Assembly: GCF_000512915.1 (NCBI RefSeq)
Contig: NZ_CP007034.1
Span: forward strand, 1,674,001-1,738,000
Source: Barnesiella viscericola DSM 18177
GTDB taxonomy: Bacteria; Bacteroidota; Bacteroidia; Bacteroidales; Barnesiellaceae
DNA length: 64,000 nucleotides
Reading direction: 5' to 3'
The number at the start of each line of letters is the position of its first letter. Within the stretch, counting starts at the first letter, position 1. Positions 18,199 through 28,254 of this stretch are shown piece after piece. The position numbers and the translations under genes are program-made. The notes beneath the pieces were generated by a model. The model searched no databases, was not told the DNA's origin, and saw nothing but the letters and a program-made list of their open reading frames with translations.

Positions 18199-19455
18199 TT
18201 ATTTGCTTAACAATTCGCTGTATACCTGTTGATATTGCCGGGCAATCGCCTCTTCGGAGTAGCGCGACAGGGCTTCGGCCCGTAACCGCTCCCGCGAAAT
18301 GTTCCCGCCCGACTCCAATGCCCGGGCAATACCCTCGGCCAAACTCCCGGCCGTATGTTCGGGTACCAGATAGCCGGTCTCGCCGTGGCGGATAATATCG
18401 GCCTGACCGCTGTTGCCGAAAGAGACCGGCAGACAGCCGCACGCCTGCGCCTCGGCCAACGTCTGCCCGAAGGTTTCATAATATGAAGCCGACACCGCCA
18501 CATCGGCCGCTGAATAGAGCCGGGACATCTGTCGGGGGTTGTCGACCCACCCGACATCGGTATAGCTGGTGGGTATGCGGGGATAGACCTCCTGCGGATT
18601 CTTCACCCGACCGAAAAAGACCAAGTGAATACGCCCCCGATACTCCTCCCGGTCGAGCAACAACCGCAGGGCCTCCATGAGCAGAGGGAAACCCTTGATG
18701 GGGTCGTCGACCCGCACGGCTCCGAAGAGGACGATGTGCTTGTCGAGGGGGAGCGACAGCTGCTTGCGGCTCTCGGCCCGGTCGAGCAGTTCGAATTGCG
18801 AGAGCGAGAGGGTGTTAGGAATTACCTCGACCCGTTTCCCCGCGAGCAGAGCACTCTCACGCGCCTGCCGGGCCAGCCAGCGGCTCACAGCCACCCAAGT
18901 AACCTCGGACGGACGGAAGACCTTCATCTTCCGGCGGAAGACCCGGGCCGACAGGTCATGCCGCGAGGGATAGCGCAGAAAGCCGCAATCGTGACAGGCA
19001 CTCTTGAAGCGGTCGCACCCGTAGGCATGGTGGCAAATCGAGGTGCACTCCCACATGTCGTGCATGGTCCACACCACGGGCTTGCCCGAGCGGAATATGC
19101 GGTCGATGCTCCTCAACGAGAGGAGTCCCTGATTCACCCAATGCAGGTGAACGATATCGGCCTCGCGGAAAGCGGCCGTGGCGGTAATATCGAACCCGGT
19201 AGCGGCCGTGGAGACCTTGAAGAGGTTCTTTCGGCTGAAACCGTTTTCAATCCATATCATCAACCGCTCAAACAGGAACGCGAGACGGCCTTTCCAGTGC
19301 GGAGCCACGGCAAAGGTACGGCTGTCGTCGCCATACTTGTCAAGCACCAGCATCGTCACCTCGACCCCTGCCCGCGACAGGGCATCGCCCAGTCGGCGGG
19401 CGGCTATCGCGGCGCCCCCTCCCCGGTCGGTGGTATTTACGATCAATACTTTCAT
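18199..19455 (-). CDS. Glycosyltransferase family 4
   Basis: A 418-residue GT-B retaining transferase. VLIVNTTDRGGGAAIAARRL at the N-terminus is the acceptor-side loop of GT4 proteins acting on surface polysaccharides. The C-terminal half has the donor-binding ESYYETFGQTLAEAQACG type segment (here SASYYETFGQTLAEAQACG) near 330-348. Four cysteines around CTSICHHAYGCDRFKSACHDCG are typical of a GT4 subgroup common in capsule loci. It lies between two other transferases with almost no spacing. Confidence 0.88.
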   Translation of the reverse strand: MKVLIVNTTDRGGGAAIAARRLGDALSRAGVEVTMLVLDKYGDDSRTFAVAPHWKGRLAFLFERLMIWIENGFSRKNLFKVSTAATGFDITATAAFREADIVHLHWVNQGLLSLRSIDRIFRSGKPVVWTMHDMWECTSICHHAYGCDRFKSACHDCGFLRYPSRHDLSARVFRRKMKVFRPSEVTWVAVSRWLARQARESALLAGKRVEVIPNTLSLSQFELLDRAESRKQLSLPLDKHIVLFGAVRVDDPIKGFPLLMEALRLLLDREEYRGRIHLVFFGRVKNPQEVYPRIPTSYTDVGWVDNPRQMSRLYSAADVAVSASYYETFGQTLAEAQACGCLPVSFGNSGQADIIRHGETGYLVPEHTAGSLAEGIARALESGGNISRERLRAEALSRYSEEAIARQYQQVYSELLSK

Positions 19456-19476
19456 TGCATTCCCCTTTCTGTTGTT

Positions 19477-20391
19477 TTATGCCCCGAAGTCGCCCTTCAA
19501 CGTCCGTTTGACCCGCCGCCAGGCCTTTGCCCAGAACGACTGGGTGCGGGCGTAATAGCGTTCCCAGGCTTTACGGGCCTGAACATTCTCGACCACCGGG
19601 CTGATTTTGTAGACCTTCAAGGGAGCCATGTACAGTTCCGAGTCATACAGATGCCCGCCGCCGCAGTTGGTTCCGCTGCCGTCAAAACCAATGTTGCGCA
19701 CCAACGAGCGACCCACATTCAACGACAGGATATCGTTGAGGAAGAGCGAGGCATTCCAGCGAATGGCCCACGAGTTGTTCTTCCCCTCGACCTGCCGGCG
19801 CAACATGCGGGTAAAGCGATATTTCCCGTTGAAATCGAAGGTGCGGCTCAGCCGTTTGTCCTGCTCAAAGGCACGTAACAGCGCCGCTCCGTCGGGATTG
19901 AAATAACGCCAGGCCCGTCGCCAGGTGCCCCACCCCCAACTGCCGGTAAACTTGATGAGGAAGATATCGGGCAACGAACGGTCGCCGGTAAAGTCGCAAG
20001 CCTGTATGTGCCCCACCCGCGGCTCATCGCGATAGAGTTCGAACGCGTCGTTCATGAAACGCAGGAAATAGGGTGCCACCACCAGGTCGTCTTCCAGCAC
20101 AATGACCCGGTCGTAACGCTCCAACAGGGAGGTGACTCCATCGATGACATTGGCGGCCAGCCCCCTATTCTCGCGACGCTCCACCACCGTCACCCGCCCG
20201 AATTTCCACGGGCGGGCAATCACCTGCCGCACGGCAGCCACCGCCTCTTCGCTACCCGGCCGGGGCCCGTCGGCAAAGATATAGAGCTCGCTCTCGGCCG
20301 CCAACTCGTTCCGCTCCAAATACTCCAAGCAGGTGCGGGTATGGTCGGGCCGGTTATAGACAAACAGGATAATGGGGGCTAATCGATTCAT
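19477..20391 (-). CDS. GT-A fold sugar transferase (GT2-like)
   Basis: A 304-residue transferase beginning APIILFVYNRPDHTRTCLEYL, a pattern of GT2-like sugar transferases in O-antigen and capsule loci. VLEDDLVVAPYFLRFMNDA around 96-114 carries the acidic metal motif, and GSWGWGTWRRAW follows near 149. No membrane segment is visible. The upstream transferase ends one base before it, so the pair is co-translated. The sugar specificity cannot be read from the sequence. Confidence 0.82.
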   Translation of the reverse strand: MNRLAPIILFVYNRPDHTRTCLEYLERNELAAESELYIFADGPRPGSEEAVAAVRQVIARPWKFGRVTVVERRENRGLAANVIDGVTSLLERYDRVIVLEDDLVVAPYFLRFMNDAFELYRDEPRVGHIQACDFTGDRSLPDIFLIKFTGSWGWGTWRRAWRYFNPDGAALLRAFEQDKRLSRTFDFNGKYRFTRMLRRQVEGKNNSWAIRWNASLFLNDILSLNVGRSLVRNIGFDGSGTNCGGGHLYDSELYMAPLKVYKISPVVENVQARKAWERYYARTQSFWAKAWRRVKRTLKGDFGA

Positions 20392-20392
20392 A

Positions 20393-21412
20393 TCAGCATT
20401 TCTTTACCAGTTCTACCACTCGACGACCAAAATTAGGCCAGCTGTTCTCTTCCAGGAAATCCCGGTACCCTTCCCACGAGACGGGACAATCCCTGTATCG
20501 GGTTACTATTTCGTCAATCTCCCGGTAATCCCGGAACGTATATACATTCAACCGTTTCTCCTGCGCATAGTCCTTGAACGAGCCCGTATCGGGACCTATC
20601 ACCTTGGCCCCGAATGAGAGAGAATCCATCAATGTGCCTGAACTCAATACACTCTCCGGCTTATACGGTTCCAAAACAAAAGCCGACTGTTCGACATAGC
20701 GGGCCAACTCCTCAAAAGACGGCGACCGGTTGATAAACGTTATCGTGTCGGTCAGTTCGCGTGTAATCTCCTCGGCCAACGATTGAGACGGGCAGGCTCC
20801 TACGATACAAACTCTCACCCCCTTGCACGGATTGTTTCTCAAATACCGCACATACTCTATCACCCCTTTGTACCGGGAAATCTGCCCCCAAATGAGCAAA
20901 TCATACATCACCGGTCCCGTCGGTCGGGATTTGGGCAACCGGTTTTTCGTGGGGTGATGCAAGAAACAGGTTTTCGCCTCGGCCCGGCGGTCATACCGTC
21001 TGGCCAGGTCGATTCCCTCCCGGGCATGTGTCAAAATCAAATCGGAATGACGTGCGATAAAACGGGTCAAAAACCTTTTCTGTTTCACATGTTCCTGCCG
21101 GTGCGGTCCCTTATTATGCAATACCCAAACGATTTTTCGCCCACACATTTTCGCTCCAAGCACCAGCAAAAGGGCAAACACGGTTTGTATCGGGCCGTAT
21201 TTATAATCGGGCACATTCTCATACCAGTTAAACACAAATACATCGCCCCACCGCTTCATCGGCAACAGGCTGAACAGCGGATTCTTATGCGGAGGATTGA
21301 CCACTACCGCCTCGCCCGTTTGCTCCAATGAAGAGACAAAATCCTGGATATAAGGATTGGACTTTTGTCCGGGCAAAACCAACAATCGGGGAAAAATGGT
21401 AAAACGTATCAT
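20393..21412 (-). CDS. GT-B fold glycosyltransferase of the polysaccharide cluster
   Basis: A 339-residue protein with a GT-B organisation: an N-terminal acceptor domain (KIVWVLHNKGPHRQEH near 93-108) and a C-terminal donor domain with LIWGQISRYKGVIEYV and PYKPESVLSSGTLMDSLSFG. It is a diverged GT4-like member. The gene sits second in the minus-strand cluster, downstream of the flippase. Base composition is somewhat less GC-rich than its neighbours, as often seen for glycan-specific genes. Confidence 0.75.
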   Translation of the reverse strand: MIRFTIFPRLLVLPGQKSNPYIQDFVSSLEQTGEAVVVNPPHKNPLFSLLPMKRWGDVFVFNWYENVPDYKYGPIQTVFALLLVLGAKMCGRKIVWVLHNKGPHRQEHVKQKRFLTRFIARHSDLILTHAREGIDLARRYDRRAEAKTCFLHHPTKNRLPKSRPTGPVMYDLLIWGQISRYKGVIEYVRYLRNNPCKGVRVCIVGACPSQSLAEEITRELTDTITFINRSPSFEELARYVEQSAFVLEPYKPESVLSSGTLMDSLSFGAKVIGPDTGSFKDYAQEKRLNVYTFRDYREIDEIVTRYRDCPVSWEGYRDFLEENSWPNFGRRVVELVKKC

Positions 21413-21459
21413 ACGATATTTCCTCTAATCACAAGTCGAATTTCACATCACAAATGGCT

Positions 21460-22914
21460 TCATTCCTCCCCTCCTTTCTGCATACGGGCTTTGAGCATCG
21501 AAGCCATCTCCCGCCACATTTCCAGTTTCAGCACACAGGCGCTGCCCAGGTAGACGGCGGCATACACCACCGGCACCACACACAGTCGCCACACATCGCC
21601 CGGTAACAGCAGATAGACGATGGCCGAAATCACTGCTGCGGCCAGAGCCAGCAACAGGTAGGGAAGTATGTCTTTAAGGTATTCGCCATAACCGTACCCG
21701 ATGAAACGCCGGGCAAAGAATATCGAGGCCACGAGCGACAGCACCGAATAGGAGACCCACCACCCGATCAGATACATGATACCTGTCGAGTAGAACAGCG
21801 CGATGCCGATGAACAGATAGGCCTTCTTTCCGATTTCGAGTTGCAGGTTCAGCCGCGAATAGCCCAGGCTGTTGAAGAGGTCGTAGAAAAGAATGATAAA
21901 GGGCGAGCAGATACCCGACAGGCACAGCAGCCGAAAGTAGGGCACCGAGGGCAACCACTGTGCTTTGAGCACCAGCAAAATCAGCGGATAGGAGACAACC
22001 ACCATCAACAGCATGATGGGGAAGATGAAAAAGGCGATGGCCCGCACGTTCTTCCGGCAGATGCGTTTGAGCCGCTGCAAGTCGTCCTGCACGGTCGAAA
22101 ATACCGGGAAGGCCACCGAGCGGAAGATGTTGCCGATGAGGGCCGACGCAATATCCTGATACTTGTCGGCCTGCGTATAATACCCCGTCTGGGTCATGCC
22201 GTAGAATTTACCGATGATGATGGGATAAATCTTGTTGAAAACGTTGTTGATAATCCCCGAGACCACCAGGTTGGAACTGTATCCGAAGAACTCGCGTAGC
22301 GACGCCATGCGAAATACCCATTGCGGCCGCCAGTCGTTGAATGTCCAGAAAAAGAGGGCCCGCAGCACGGCCAACCCCAGCGTCTGGGTCACCAGCGACC
22401 ACACCCCCATGCCGCAATAGGCCATCACCACGGCAGCCACCGAGGCCAGCCCCAGTGCCCACAGGTTGACCCGTGCATTCACCGAGAGCTTGAAGTGCTT
22501 GAACAGCAGCGTTTGCTGAATGAGCGAGAGGGCATTCATCGGTATCACCAGAAAGAGTACCCGGCAGATGAGTGTCAGGTCGGGCACATTGAAAAAGGCG
22601 GCGATAAAAGGGGCTGCCGCATAGAGCAAGGCATAGAGCAGGCAGCTGATGGCGATATTCAGATAGAATACCGTGCTGTAATCGGCCTGCGTCGCCCCCT
22701 TCTTGCGGATAAGGGCCGAGGAGAAACCGCTGTCGATCAGGATACCCGACAGGGCGATGAAGATGGTAAGCACCCCCACCTTGCCATAGTCGGTAGGCGA
22801 AAGCTGCCGTGCCAGAATGATGCCGGCTACCAGGTAGAACACCTGCTGCCCCACCTTGTCGGCACTGCTCCACACGAGCGCCCTGGTCGTCTTGCCTTTC
22901 AAATCTTCTTTCAT
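21460..22914 (-). CDS. WzxC-like lipopolysaccharide/capsule flippase
   Basis: A 484-residue MOP-superfamily protein with about 14 hydrophobic helices. The N-terminus (MKEDLKGKTTRALVWSSADKVGQQ) is typical of the WzxC/RfbX group, so I start at 22914 and not at the in-frame ATG nine codons upstream. It should translocate the lipid-linked repeat unit built by the four downstream transferases. It is the first gene of the minus-strand group and is divergent from the type IX operon. Confidence 0.87.
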   Translation of the reverse strand: MKEDLKGKTTRALVWSSADKVGQQVFYLVAGIILARQLSPTDYGKVGVLTIFIALSGILIDSGFSSALIRKKGATQADYSTVFYLNIAISCLLYALLYAAAPFIAAFFNVPDLTLICRVLFLVIPMNALSLIQQTLLFKHFKLSVNARVNLWALGLASVAAVVMAYCGMGVWSLVTQTLGLAVLRALFFWTFNDWRPQWVFRMASLREFFGYSSNLVVSGIINNVFNKIYPIIIGKFYGMTQTGYYTQADKYQDIASALIGNIFRSVAFPVFSTVQDDLQRLKRICRKNVRAIAFFIFPIMLLMVVVSYPLILLVLKAQWLPSVPYFRLLCLSGICSPFIILFYDLFNSLGYSRLNLQLEIGKKAYLFIGIALFYSTGIMYLIGWWVSYSVLSLVASIFFARRFIGYGYGEYLKDILPYLLLALAAAVISAIVYLLLPGDVWRLCVVPVVYAAVYLGSACVLKLEMWREMASMLKARMQKGGEE

Positions 22915-23231
22915 AAACCCCGGTCGAGTCTCTTCCCGCAAATATACGACTTATTTCGGCAGAAACCCGACACACCTCCCTTTTTTCACGCAACCCGAGC
23001 GTCGGCAGAACACGATACACCCATGACACAAGCATGCCTCACCCGGGTTTTCCCCTCACGAATGTACCGAGATGCACACATTTTCGCCCAATCAAAGAGC
23101 TACACACCTCTACTTTTTGTAATTTCGCCCCCGAAAATGAGCGTGTAAAACAATTTTAAAGGCTGTTTTCAGTTATTATAAATACCGGGATTTTGGCATA
23201 AGCTCCCCAGAAACAGCCCGGTAAAGAGAGT
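22915..23231. promoter_or_regulatory. Divergent intergenic region with possible structured leader of porP
   Basis: The 317 bases contain no gene. A near-match to the -7 box, with one extra base (TACTTTTTG), lies at 23111-23119. Downstream of it are two mutually exclusive stems. GGCTGTTT (23161-23168) pairs with AAACAGCC (23211-23218). ACCGGG (23184-23189) pairs with CCCGGT (23217-23222). The second stem ends just before the AAAGAGAG sequence preceding the porP start. Confidence 0.5.
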
Positions 23232-24179
23232 ATGCAGATTGTACGAATCGTCGCCGTCGCCCTGTGTTGCCTGGTCTTTGCCACTGCAAAGGCCCAGATT
23301 GACACGCAGTTCAGTCAATACTGGGCACTCCCCGGCTATTACAATCCGGCCGCGGCGGGCAGCACCGACAAACTGAATATTCTCACCTCGACCCGGCAAC
23401 AGTGGATAGGCATGCCGGGGGCTCCCCAAACCTATTTCGTCACGGGCGACATGCCCTTCAAGTTTCTGAAACAGAACCACGGCGTGGGGCTGGTGGTCAC
23501 CTCCGAGACCGAAGGTCTCTACTCCCACCTGATTGTGGGGGCGCAATATGCCTTCAAGCTGAAACTGTGGACGGGAGTCCTCAGCCTGGGAGTCCAGCTG
23601 GGCATGCTCGACGAGCGGTTCGACGGTACCAAGGTGAGTATCCCCACGAGCGACTACCACCAGGCCACCGACGACGGTATCCCCACGAGCGAGTTGCAGG
23701 GCATGGCCTTCGACATGTCGTTCGGGGTGTGGTATTCCCACCCCTGGTTCTACGTGGGACTCTCGGCCTCGCACCTCACCGAACCCACCCTCACGTTTGA
23801 GGACAAATACGAAACCTACATCGGCCGATCCTATTATTTTATCGCCGGAAGCAATATTCCCATTAAAAACACGTTATATGAAGTGCAGCCCTCCATGATG
23901 GTGAAGAGCAACCTCAACATCACGCAGTACGAGTTGTCGTGTCGTGTAAAATACAACAAGTTGTTTTGGGGCGGACTCTCCTACCGCTGGAAAGATGCCT
24001 GCATTTTCATGATAGGCGCCGAATATAAGAACTTCATCGCGGGATATGCCTACGACTACCCGGTGTCGGCCATCGTCAAGGCCAGCAGCGGCAGCCACGA
24101 GGTCTTTCTGGGATACCGTTTGAAACTCGACCTGTCGGACAAGAACAAGAACAAACATAAAAGCATACGCATAATGTAG
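23232..24179 (+). CDS. porP: PorP/SprF family type IX secretion membrane protein
   Basis: A 315-residue outer-membrane protein with a signal peptide ending near AKAQ (residue 22). QFSQYWALPGYYNPAAAGS matches the conserved N-terminal segment of PorP/SprF proteins. The rest is a predicted beta-barrel rich in aromatic residues, ending in a short basic tail. PorP-type proteins pair with the GldK/GldN ring and the peptidoglycan-associated anchor of the type IX system. It is the first gene of the operon; gldK starts three bases after its stop. Confidence 0.9.
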   Translation: MQIVRIVAVALCCLVFATAKAQIDTQFSQYWALPGYYNPAAAGSTDKLNILTSTRQQWIGMPGAPQTYFVTGDMPFKFLKQNHGVGLVVTSETEGLYSHLIVGAQYAFKLKLWTGVLSLGVQLGMLDERFDGTKVSIPTSDYHQATDDGIPTSELQGMAFDMSFGVWYSHPWFYVGLSASHLTEPTLTFEDKYETYIGRSYYFIAGSNIPIKNTLYEVQPSMMVKSNLNITQYELSCRVKYNKLFWGGLSYRWKDACIFMIGAEYKNFIAGYAYDYPVSAIVKASSGSHEVFLGYRLKLDLSDKNKNKHKSIRIM

Positions 24180-24182
24180 CCT

Positions 24183-25598
24183 ATGAAAAAGATAATCGTG
24201 TATATCACACTCGCCATTCTCTTTGCAGCATGCTCCCCCTCGAATCGCCATAGCGGCGAAGTGACGGGCGTGGGCGGTACGGCATGGAATGAGCCCACCC
24301 CCTACGGCATGGTACTCGTCTCACGCGGCTCGTTCAAGATGGGTCCCGCCGAAAAAGACACGGTGTGGGGAACCCAGCAGGAAGCCCGACCCATCTCGGT
24401 CGACGCCTTCTGGATGGACGAGACCGAAATCACCAACTCGAAATACAAACAGTTTGTATTCTGGGTGCGCGACTCCATCATTCGCGAGCGCCTGGCCGAC
24501 CCCGCCTACGGCGGTAACGAAGTGTTCAAGATTGAAGAGGACCGCGACGGGAATCCGGTGAAGCCCCGTCTCAACTGGGACAAGGCTATCCCCTGGCGCA
24601 ACCCGACCGAGGACGAAGCCCGTGCCATCGAGAGCGTGTATCGCATCAACCCCATCACCGGCGAGAAGCAACTCGACGCCTCGCAGATGAACTATCGCTA
24701 CGAGGTATTCGACTACACCGAGGCCTCGAAACGGAAGAACCGCCTCGACCCCGCCTTGCGCGACCTCAACACCGACCACACCCCCAACTACGACGAGGTG
24801 GTGATGATTTCGAAGGACACCGCCTATGTCGACGACGACGGCCGCATCATTCGCGAGACCATCACCCGTCCGCTGGGCAGCGAGTTCGACTTCCTCAACA
24901 CCTACATTGTCAACATCTACCCCGACACCACGGTGTGGGTCAACGACTTTGAAAATGCCTACAACGAACCCTATGTGCGGCTCTACTTCTCGCACGCCGG
25001 GTATAACGACTATCCCGTCGTGGGTGTGTCGTGGGAACAGGCCAACGCCTTCTGCGCCTGGCGCACCGCCCTGCTCAAAGGGTCGGTGGGACGTAACGCC
25101 GTGGTCATAGAGCCCTACCGCCTCCCCACCGAGGCCGAGTGGGAATATGCCGCACGTGCCGGCAAGGACGAAAACAAATATCCCTGGACCGGCAACCTGC
25201 CGATGGCCGAGAAGGGGTGCTTCTATGCCAACTTCAAGCCCGACGATGGTAACTACGTGAAGGACGGCAATCTCATCACCTCGCCCGTGGGCTCCTATTC
25301 GCCCAACGAGTTCGGGTTGTACGACATGGCCGGTAACGTGTCGGAGTGGACCTCGACCGCCTATACCGAGGCCATCTCGCAAAACACCAGCGACCTCAAC
25401 CCCGAGTACAAGTACAACGCGGCCAAGGAGGACCCCTACCGCATGAAACGCAAAGTGGTGAGAGGCGGTTCGTGGAAAGACGTTTCCAACTTTATCCGCT
25501 CCGACATACGCATGTGGGAATACCAGAACGAACATCGCTCCTACATCGGGTTCCGCTGCGTGCGCTCGCAAATCGGATTCGCCAAAGCCCGCAGATAA
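24183..25598 (+). CDS. gldK: Type IX secretion lipoprotein GldK (PorK)
   Basis: A 471-residue outer-membrane lipoprotein with the lipobox LFAAC (Cys17). It carries a formylglycine-generating-enzyme-like (FGE-sulfatase) domain: MVLVSRGSFKMGP, VSWEQANAFCAWR, RLPTEAEWEYAARAG and GLYDMAGNVSEW are in order. An inserted region of about 130 residues separates the first motif from the rest, as in PorK/GldK. With GldN it forms the periplasmic ring of the secretion machine. The conserved operon order supports the assignment. Confidence 0.95.
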   Translation: MKKIIVYITLAILFAACSPSNRHSGEVTGVGGTAWNEPTPYGMVLVSRGSFKMGPAEKDTVWGTQQEARPISVDAFWMDETEITNSKYKQFVFWVRDSIIRERLADPAYGGNEVFKIEEDRDGNPVKPRLNWDKAIPWRNPTEDEARAIESVYRINPITGEKQLDASQMNYRYEVFDYTEASKRKNRLDPALRDLNTDHTPNYDEVVMISKDTAYVDDDGRIIRETITRPLGSEFDFLNTYIVNIYPDTTVWVNDFENAYNEPYVRLYFSHAGYNDYPVVGVSWEQANAFCAWRTALLKGSVGRNAVVIEPYRLPTEAEWEYAARAGKDENKYPWTGNLPMAEKGCFYANFKPDDGNYVKDGNLITSPVGSYSPNEFGLYDMAGNVSEWTSTAYTEAISQNTSDLNPEYKYNAAKEDPYRMKRKVVRGGSWKDVSNFIRSDIRMWEYQNEHRSYIGFRCVRSQIGFAKARR

Positions 25599-25637
25599 TT
25601 CAAAACCCACCTATATAAAAACAATTTGTCAAGGATC

Positions 25638-26639
25638 ATGGGAAAGTATAAAAGATATAAAAACCGCATTGAAAAGTTCCTATCCAGCGATAAGGGACAA
25701 CGCTTTTTCAATTTTGCATACAGTATAGGCGCCGCCGTCGTAATCTGGGGTGCCCTGTTCAAGATTCTGCACCTGCCCGGCGGCAGCCTGCTGCTGTCGA
25801 TCGGTATGGGTACCGAGGTGCTCATGTTTATCCTCTCGGCCTTCGACACCCCGCCCAAGACCTATCACTGGGAAGAGGTATTCCCCGTGCTGAACAGCAA
25901 AAACCCCGAGGACCGTCCCGACTTCTCGGGCGGTGGCGGTACCGTCATCATCGGCGGTAACGGAAAGGGAGGCAACGGCGGAAACGGCGGCGGGAACTAC
26001 CCCGACGTATCGGCCTCGGAGGCCAAGCGGGCCGTAGGCATTCCCGAAGGGCTCAACCTGAGCGAAGCCGATACCCAGAGCCTCACCGACAGTATCCAGA
26101 AGATGTCGGCAGCCGCCGACCAGCTCTCGCGCATGGCCGAGCTCACCGACGCTACCCAGCAATACCTCACCCAACTCTCGGGCATTGCCGAGCAGATGGA
26201 CCGGTTGCGCCAGACGACCGAAAGCCTCACCAACGTGTCGAACACCCTGTTGCAGTCCTACCGCAACATCACCGAGAACTCGGAGGGCATCTCGGACACC
26301 TCGCAAGGCTACGTCACCGGTATGGAGACGCTCAACCGCAACATCAACGGGTTGAACACCATCTACGAAATCCAGTTGAAGAGCATCAGTTCGCAAATCG
26401 ACAACATCGACCGCGTAAACACCGGTCTGCGCAATATCCGCGACATGTACGAACGCTCGGCATCGGACAGCACACGCTACTGCCAGGAGGCCGAAAAGAT
26501 GACCCAATACATACAACAACTCAACTCGGTGTACGAAAAGATGATCACCGCCATGACCATCAACATGTACCGGCCCATGGGAGGCGCTCCCGCACCCGAC
26601 CTCGCCGAGAAACCGAAAGAAGACCCCAAACAAAAGTAA
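25638..26639 (+). CDS. gldL: Type IX secretion motor protein GldL (PorL)
   Basis: A 333-residue inner-membrane protein. Two membrane helices (about 25-42 and 50-68) flank FKILHLPGG, the short conserved turn of GldL; together with GldM it forms the proton-driven motor. The cytoplasmic part has a coiled-coil-rich region (about 150-290). Residues about 98-120 form an unusual Gly/Asn-rich linker (GGNGKGGNGGNGGG). I start at 25638 because MGKYKRY begins the family homology; an ATG four codons upstream is in frame. gldM follows after six bases. Confidence 0.94.
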   Translation: MGKYKRYKNRIEKFLSSDKGQRFFNFAYSIGAAVVIWGALFKILHLPGGSLLLSIGMGTEVLMFILSAFDTPPKTYHWEEVFPVLNSKNPEDRPDFSGGGGTVIIGGNGKGGNGGNGGGNYPDVSASEAKRAVGIPEGLNLSEADTQSLTDSIQKMSAAADQLSRMAELTDATQQYLTQLSGIAEQMDRLRQTTESLTNVSNTLLQSYRNITENSEGISDTSQGYVTGMETLNRNINGLNTIYEIQLKSISSQIDNIDRVNTGLRNIRDMYERSASDSTRYCQEAEKMTQYIQQLNSVYEKMITAMTINMYRPMGGAPAPDLAEKPKEDPKQK

Positions 26640-26645
26640 CCACAC

Positions 26646-28217
26646 ATGGCATCGAATAACAACAGACTTTCACCCCGGCAGAAGATGATAAACCTCATGT
26701 ATATCGTCCTCACTGCCATGCTGGCCCTCAACGTGTCGTCCGATGTGCTCAACGGATTCAAGCAGGTTGAAGACGGACTGGAAAGATCTACTTCGAATGC
26801 TTCGCTCCAAAACGACGCCCTTTACCAGAAACTGGCCGCCTTCAACAGTCAGAACCCCGAGAAGGGTGGCCAGTGGTACAAGAAATCGCTCGATGTCAAG
26901 CGAGAGACCTCCCAGTTGTACAACTATATCGATTCGCTCAAAACCCTCATCGTCAAGAAGGCCGACGGGAAAGATGGCGACGTGAACAACATCGAACGGC
27001 AGGACGACCTCGAAGCCGCCTCCTACATCATGCTCTCGCCCGCCCAACGGCAAGGGGCCAAACTGAGAAAGATGATCGACGAATACCGTACCCTCATCAG
27101 CGGGTTCATGACCGACTCGGTAAAACGGGCCACCATCGAGAACTACCTCTCGACCTCGATTCATTCGAGAAACGCCCGGGTACACACCCCCTCGCTGTGG
27201 GAGACCACCATGTTTGAAAACATGCCGGTCATCGCCGCCGTAACCATTCTCACCAAGATACAGAGCGACGTGCGGTATGCCGAGAGCGAAGCCCTGCACA
27301 CCCTCATCAACAACATCGACGAGGGCGACGTGCGTGTGAACCAGCTCAACGCCTTCGTAATCCCCAACTCCAAAAACATCATGCGGGGCGGGAAATACAG
27401 CGCCAACATCGTACTGGCCGCCATCGATACCACGCAACGTCCAGCCATCTACATCAACGGTAAACGTCTGCCCGACGAGAACAAAGGCCTTTACGAGACC
27501 TATTGCGGCAGTACCGGTATCTTCGACTTCCAGGGCTACCTCGAAGTGCCCCGGGGCGACGGCTCCATGACACGTCACGAATTTTCGTCGTCCTACACCG
27601 TAGTCGAGCCCAGCGCCACCATATCGGCCACCTTGATGAACGTGCTCTATGCCGGTATCGGCAACCCCATCAGCATATCGGTACCCGGTATTCCCAACCA
27701 CGCCATTCAGGCCACAATGACCAACGGTACCCTCACCCGCCAGGGTGACAACTGGATTGCCAAACCGGCCAAGGTGGGACAGAACGCCGTGATTACCGTA
27801 ACGGCCACCATGGACGGCCGGTCGCAAACCGTAGCCAACACTCAGTTCCGGGTGCGTCAGCTCCCCGACCCCATGCCCTACATCGCCTACAAGGACGACA
27901 AGGGTTACGAACAGAAATACAAGGGCGGGAAGCCCTTCCCCAAGACCCGGCTCCTCGCCGCCCCCGGCATACAGGCTGCCATCGACGACGACCTGCTGAA
28001 CGTGTCGTACCGGGTATTGCGGTTCGAGACCGTCTTCTTCGACTCGATGGGAAATGCAATCCCCGAGGTTTCCGACGGGGCCAACTTCTCCCAACGGCAG
28101 AAAAACTCCTTCCGCCGCCTCTCGCGGGGCAAGCGGTTCTACATATCGAGAGTGCGGGCCGTGGGTCCCGACGGGATAGAACGCGACCTCTCGCCTATCG
28201 AAGTAATTGTAAACTAA
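26646..28217 (+). CDS. gldM: Type IX secretion motor protein GldM (PorM)
   Basis: A 523-residue protein anchored by one N-terminal membrane helix (MINLMYIVLTAMLALNVSSD, about 14-33) with a long periplasmic part made of four domains. The family signature SPRQKMINLMYIVLTAMLAL is intact. GldM spans the periplasm from the GldL motor to the GldK/GldN ring. Length agrees with known family members. The gene lies between gldL and gldN with short spacers. Confidence 0.95.
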   Translation: MASNNNRLSPRQKMINLMYIVLTAMLALNVSSDVLNGFKQVEDGLERSTSNASLQNDALYQKLAAFNSQNPEKGGQWYKKSLDVKRETSQLYNYIDSLKTLIVKKADGKDGDVNNIERQDDLEAASYIMLSPAQRQGAKLRKMIDEYRTLISGFMTDSVKRATIENYLSTSIHSRNARVHTPSLWETTMFENMPVIAAVTILTKIQSDVRYAESEALHTLINNIDEGDVRVNQLNAFVIPNSKNIMRGGKYSANIVLAAIDTTQRPAIYINGKRLPDENKGLYETYCGSTGIFDFQGYLEVPRGDGSMTRHEFSSSYTVVEPSATISATLMNVLYAGIGNPISISVPGIPNHAIQATMTNGTLTRQGDNWIAKPAKVGQNAVITVTATMDGRSQTVANTQFRVRQLPDPMPYIAYKDDKGYEQKYKGGKPFPKTRLLAAPGIQAAIDDDLLNVSYRVLRFETVFFDSMGNAIPEVSDGANFSQRQKNSFRRLSRGKRFYISRVRAVGPDGIERDLSPIEVIVN

Positions 28218-28254
28218 GGCTAATCACATGACTATGACATACCATTCAGCACAT

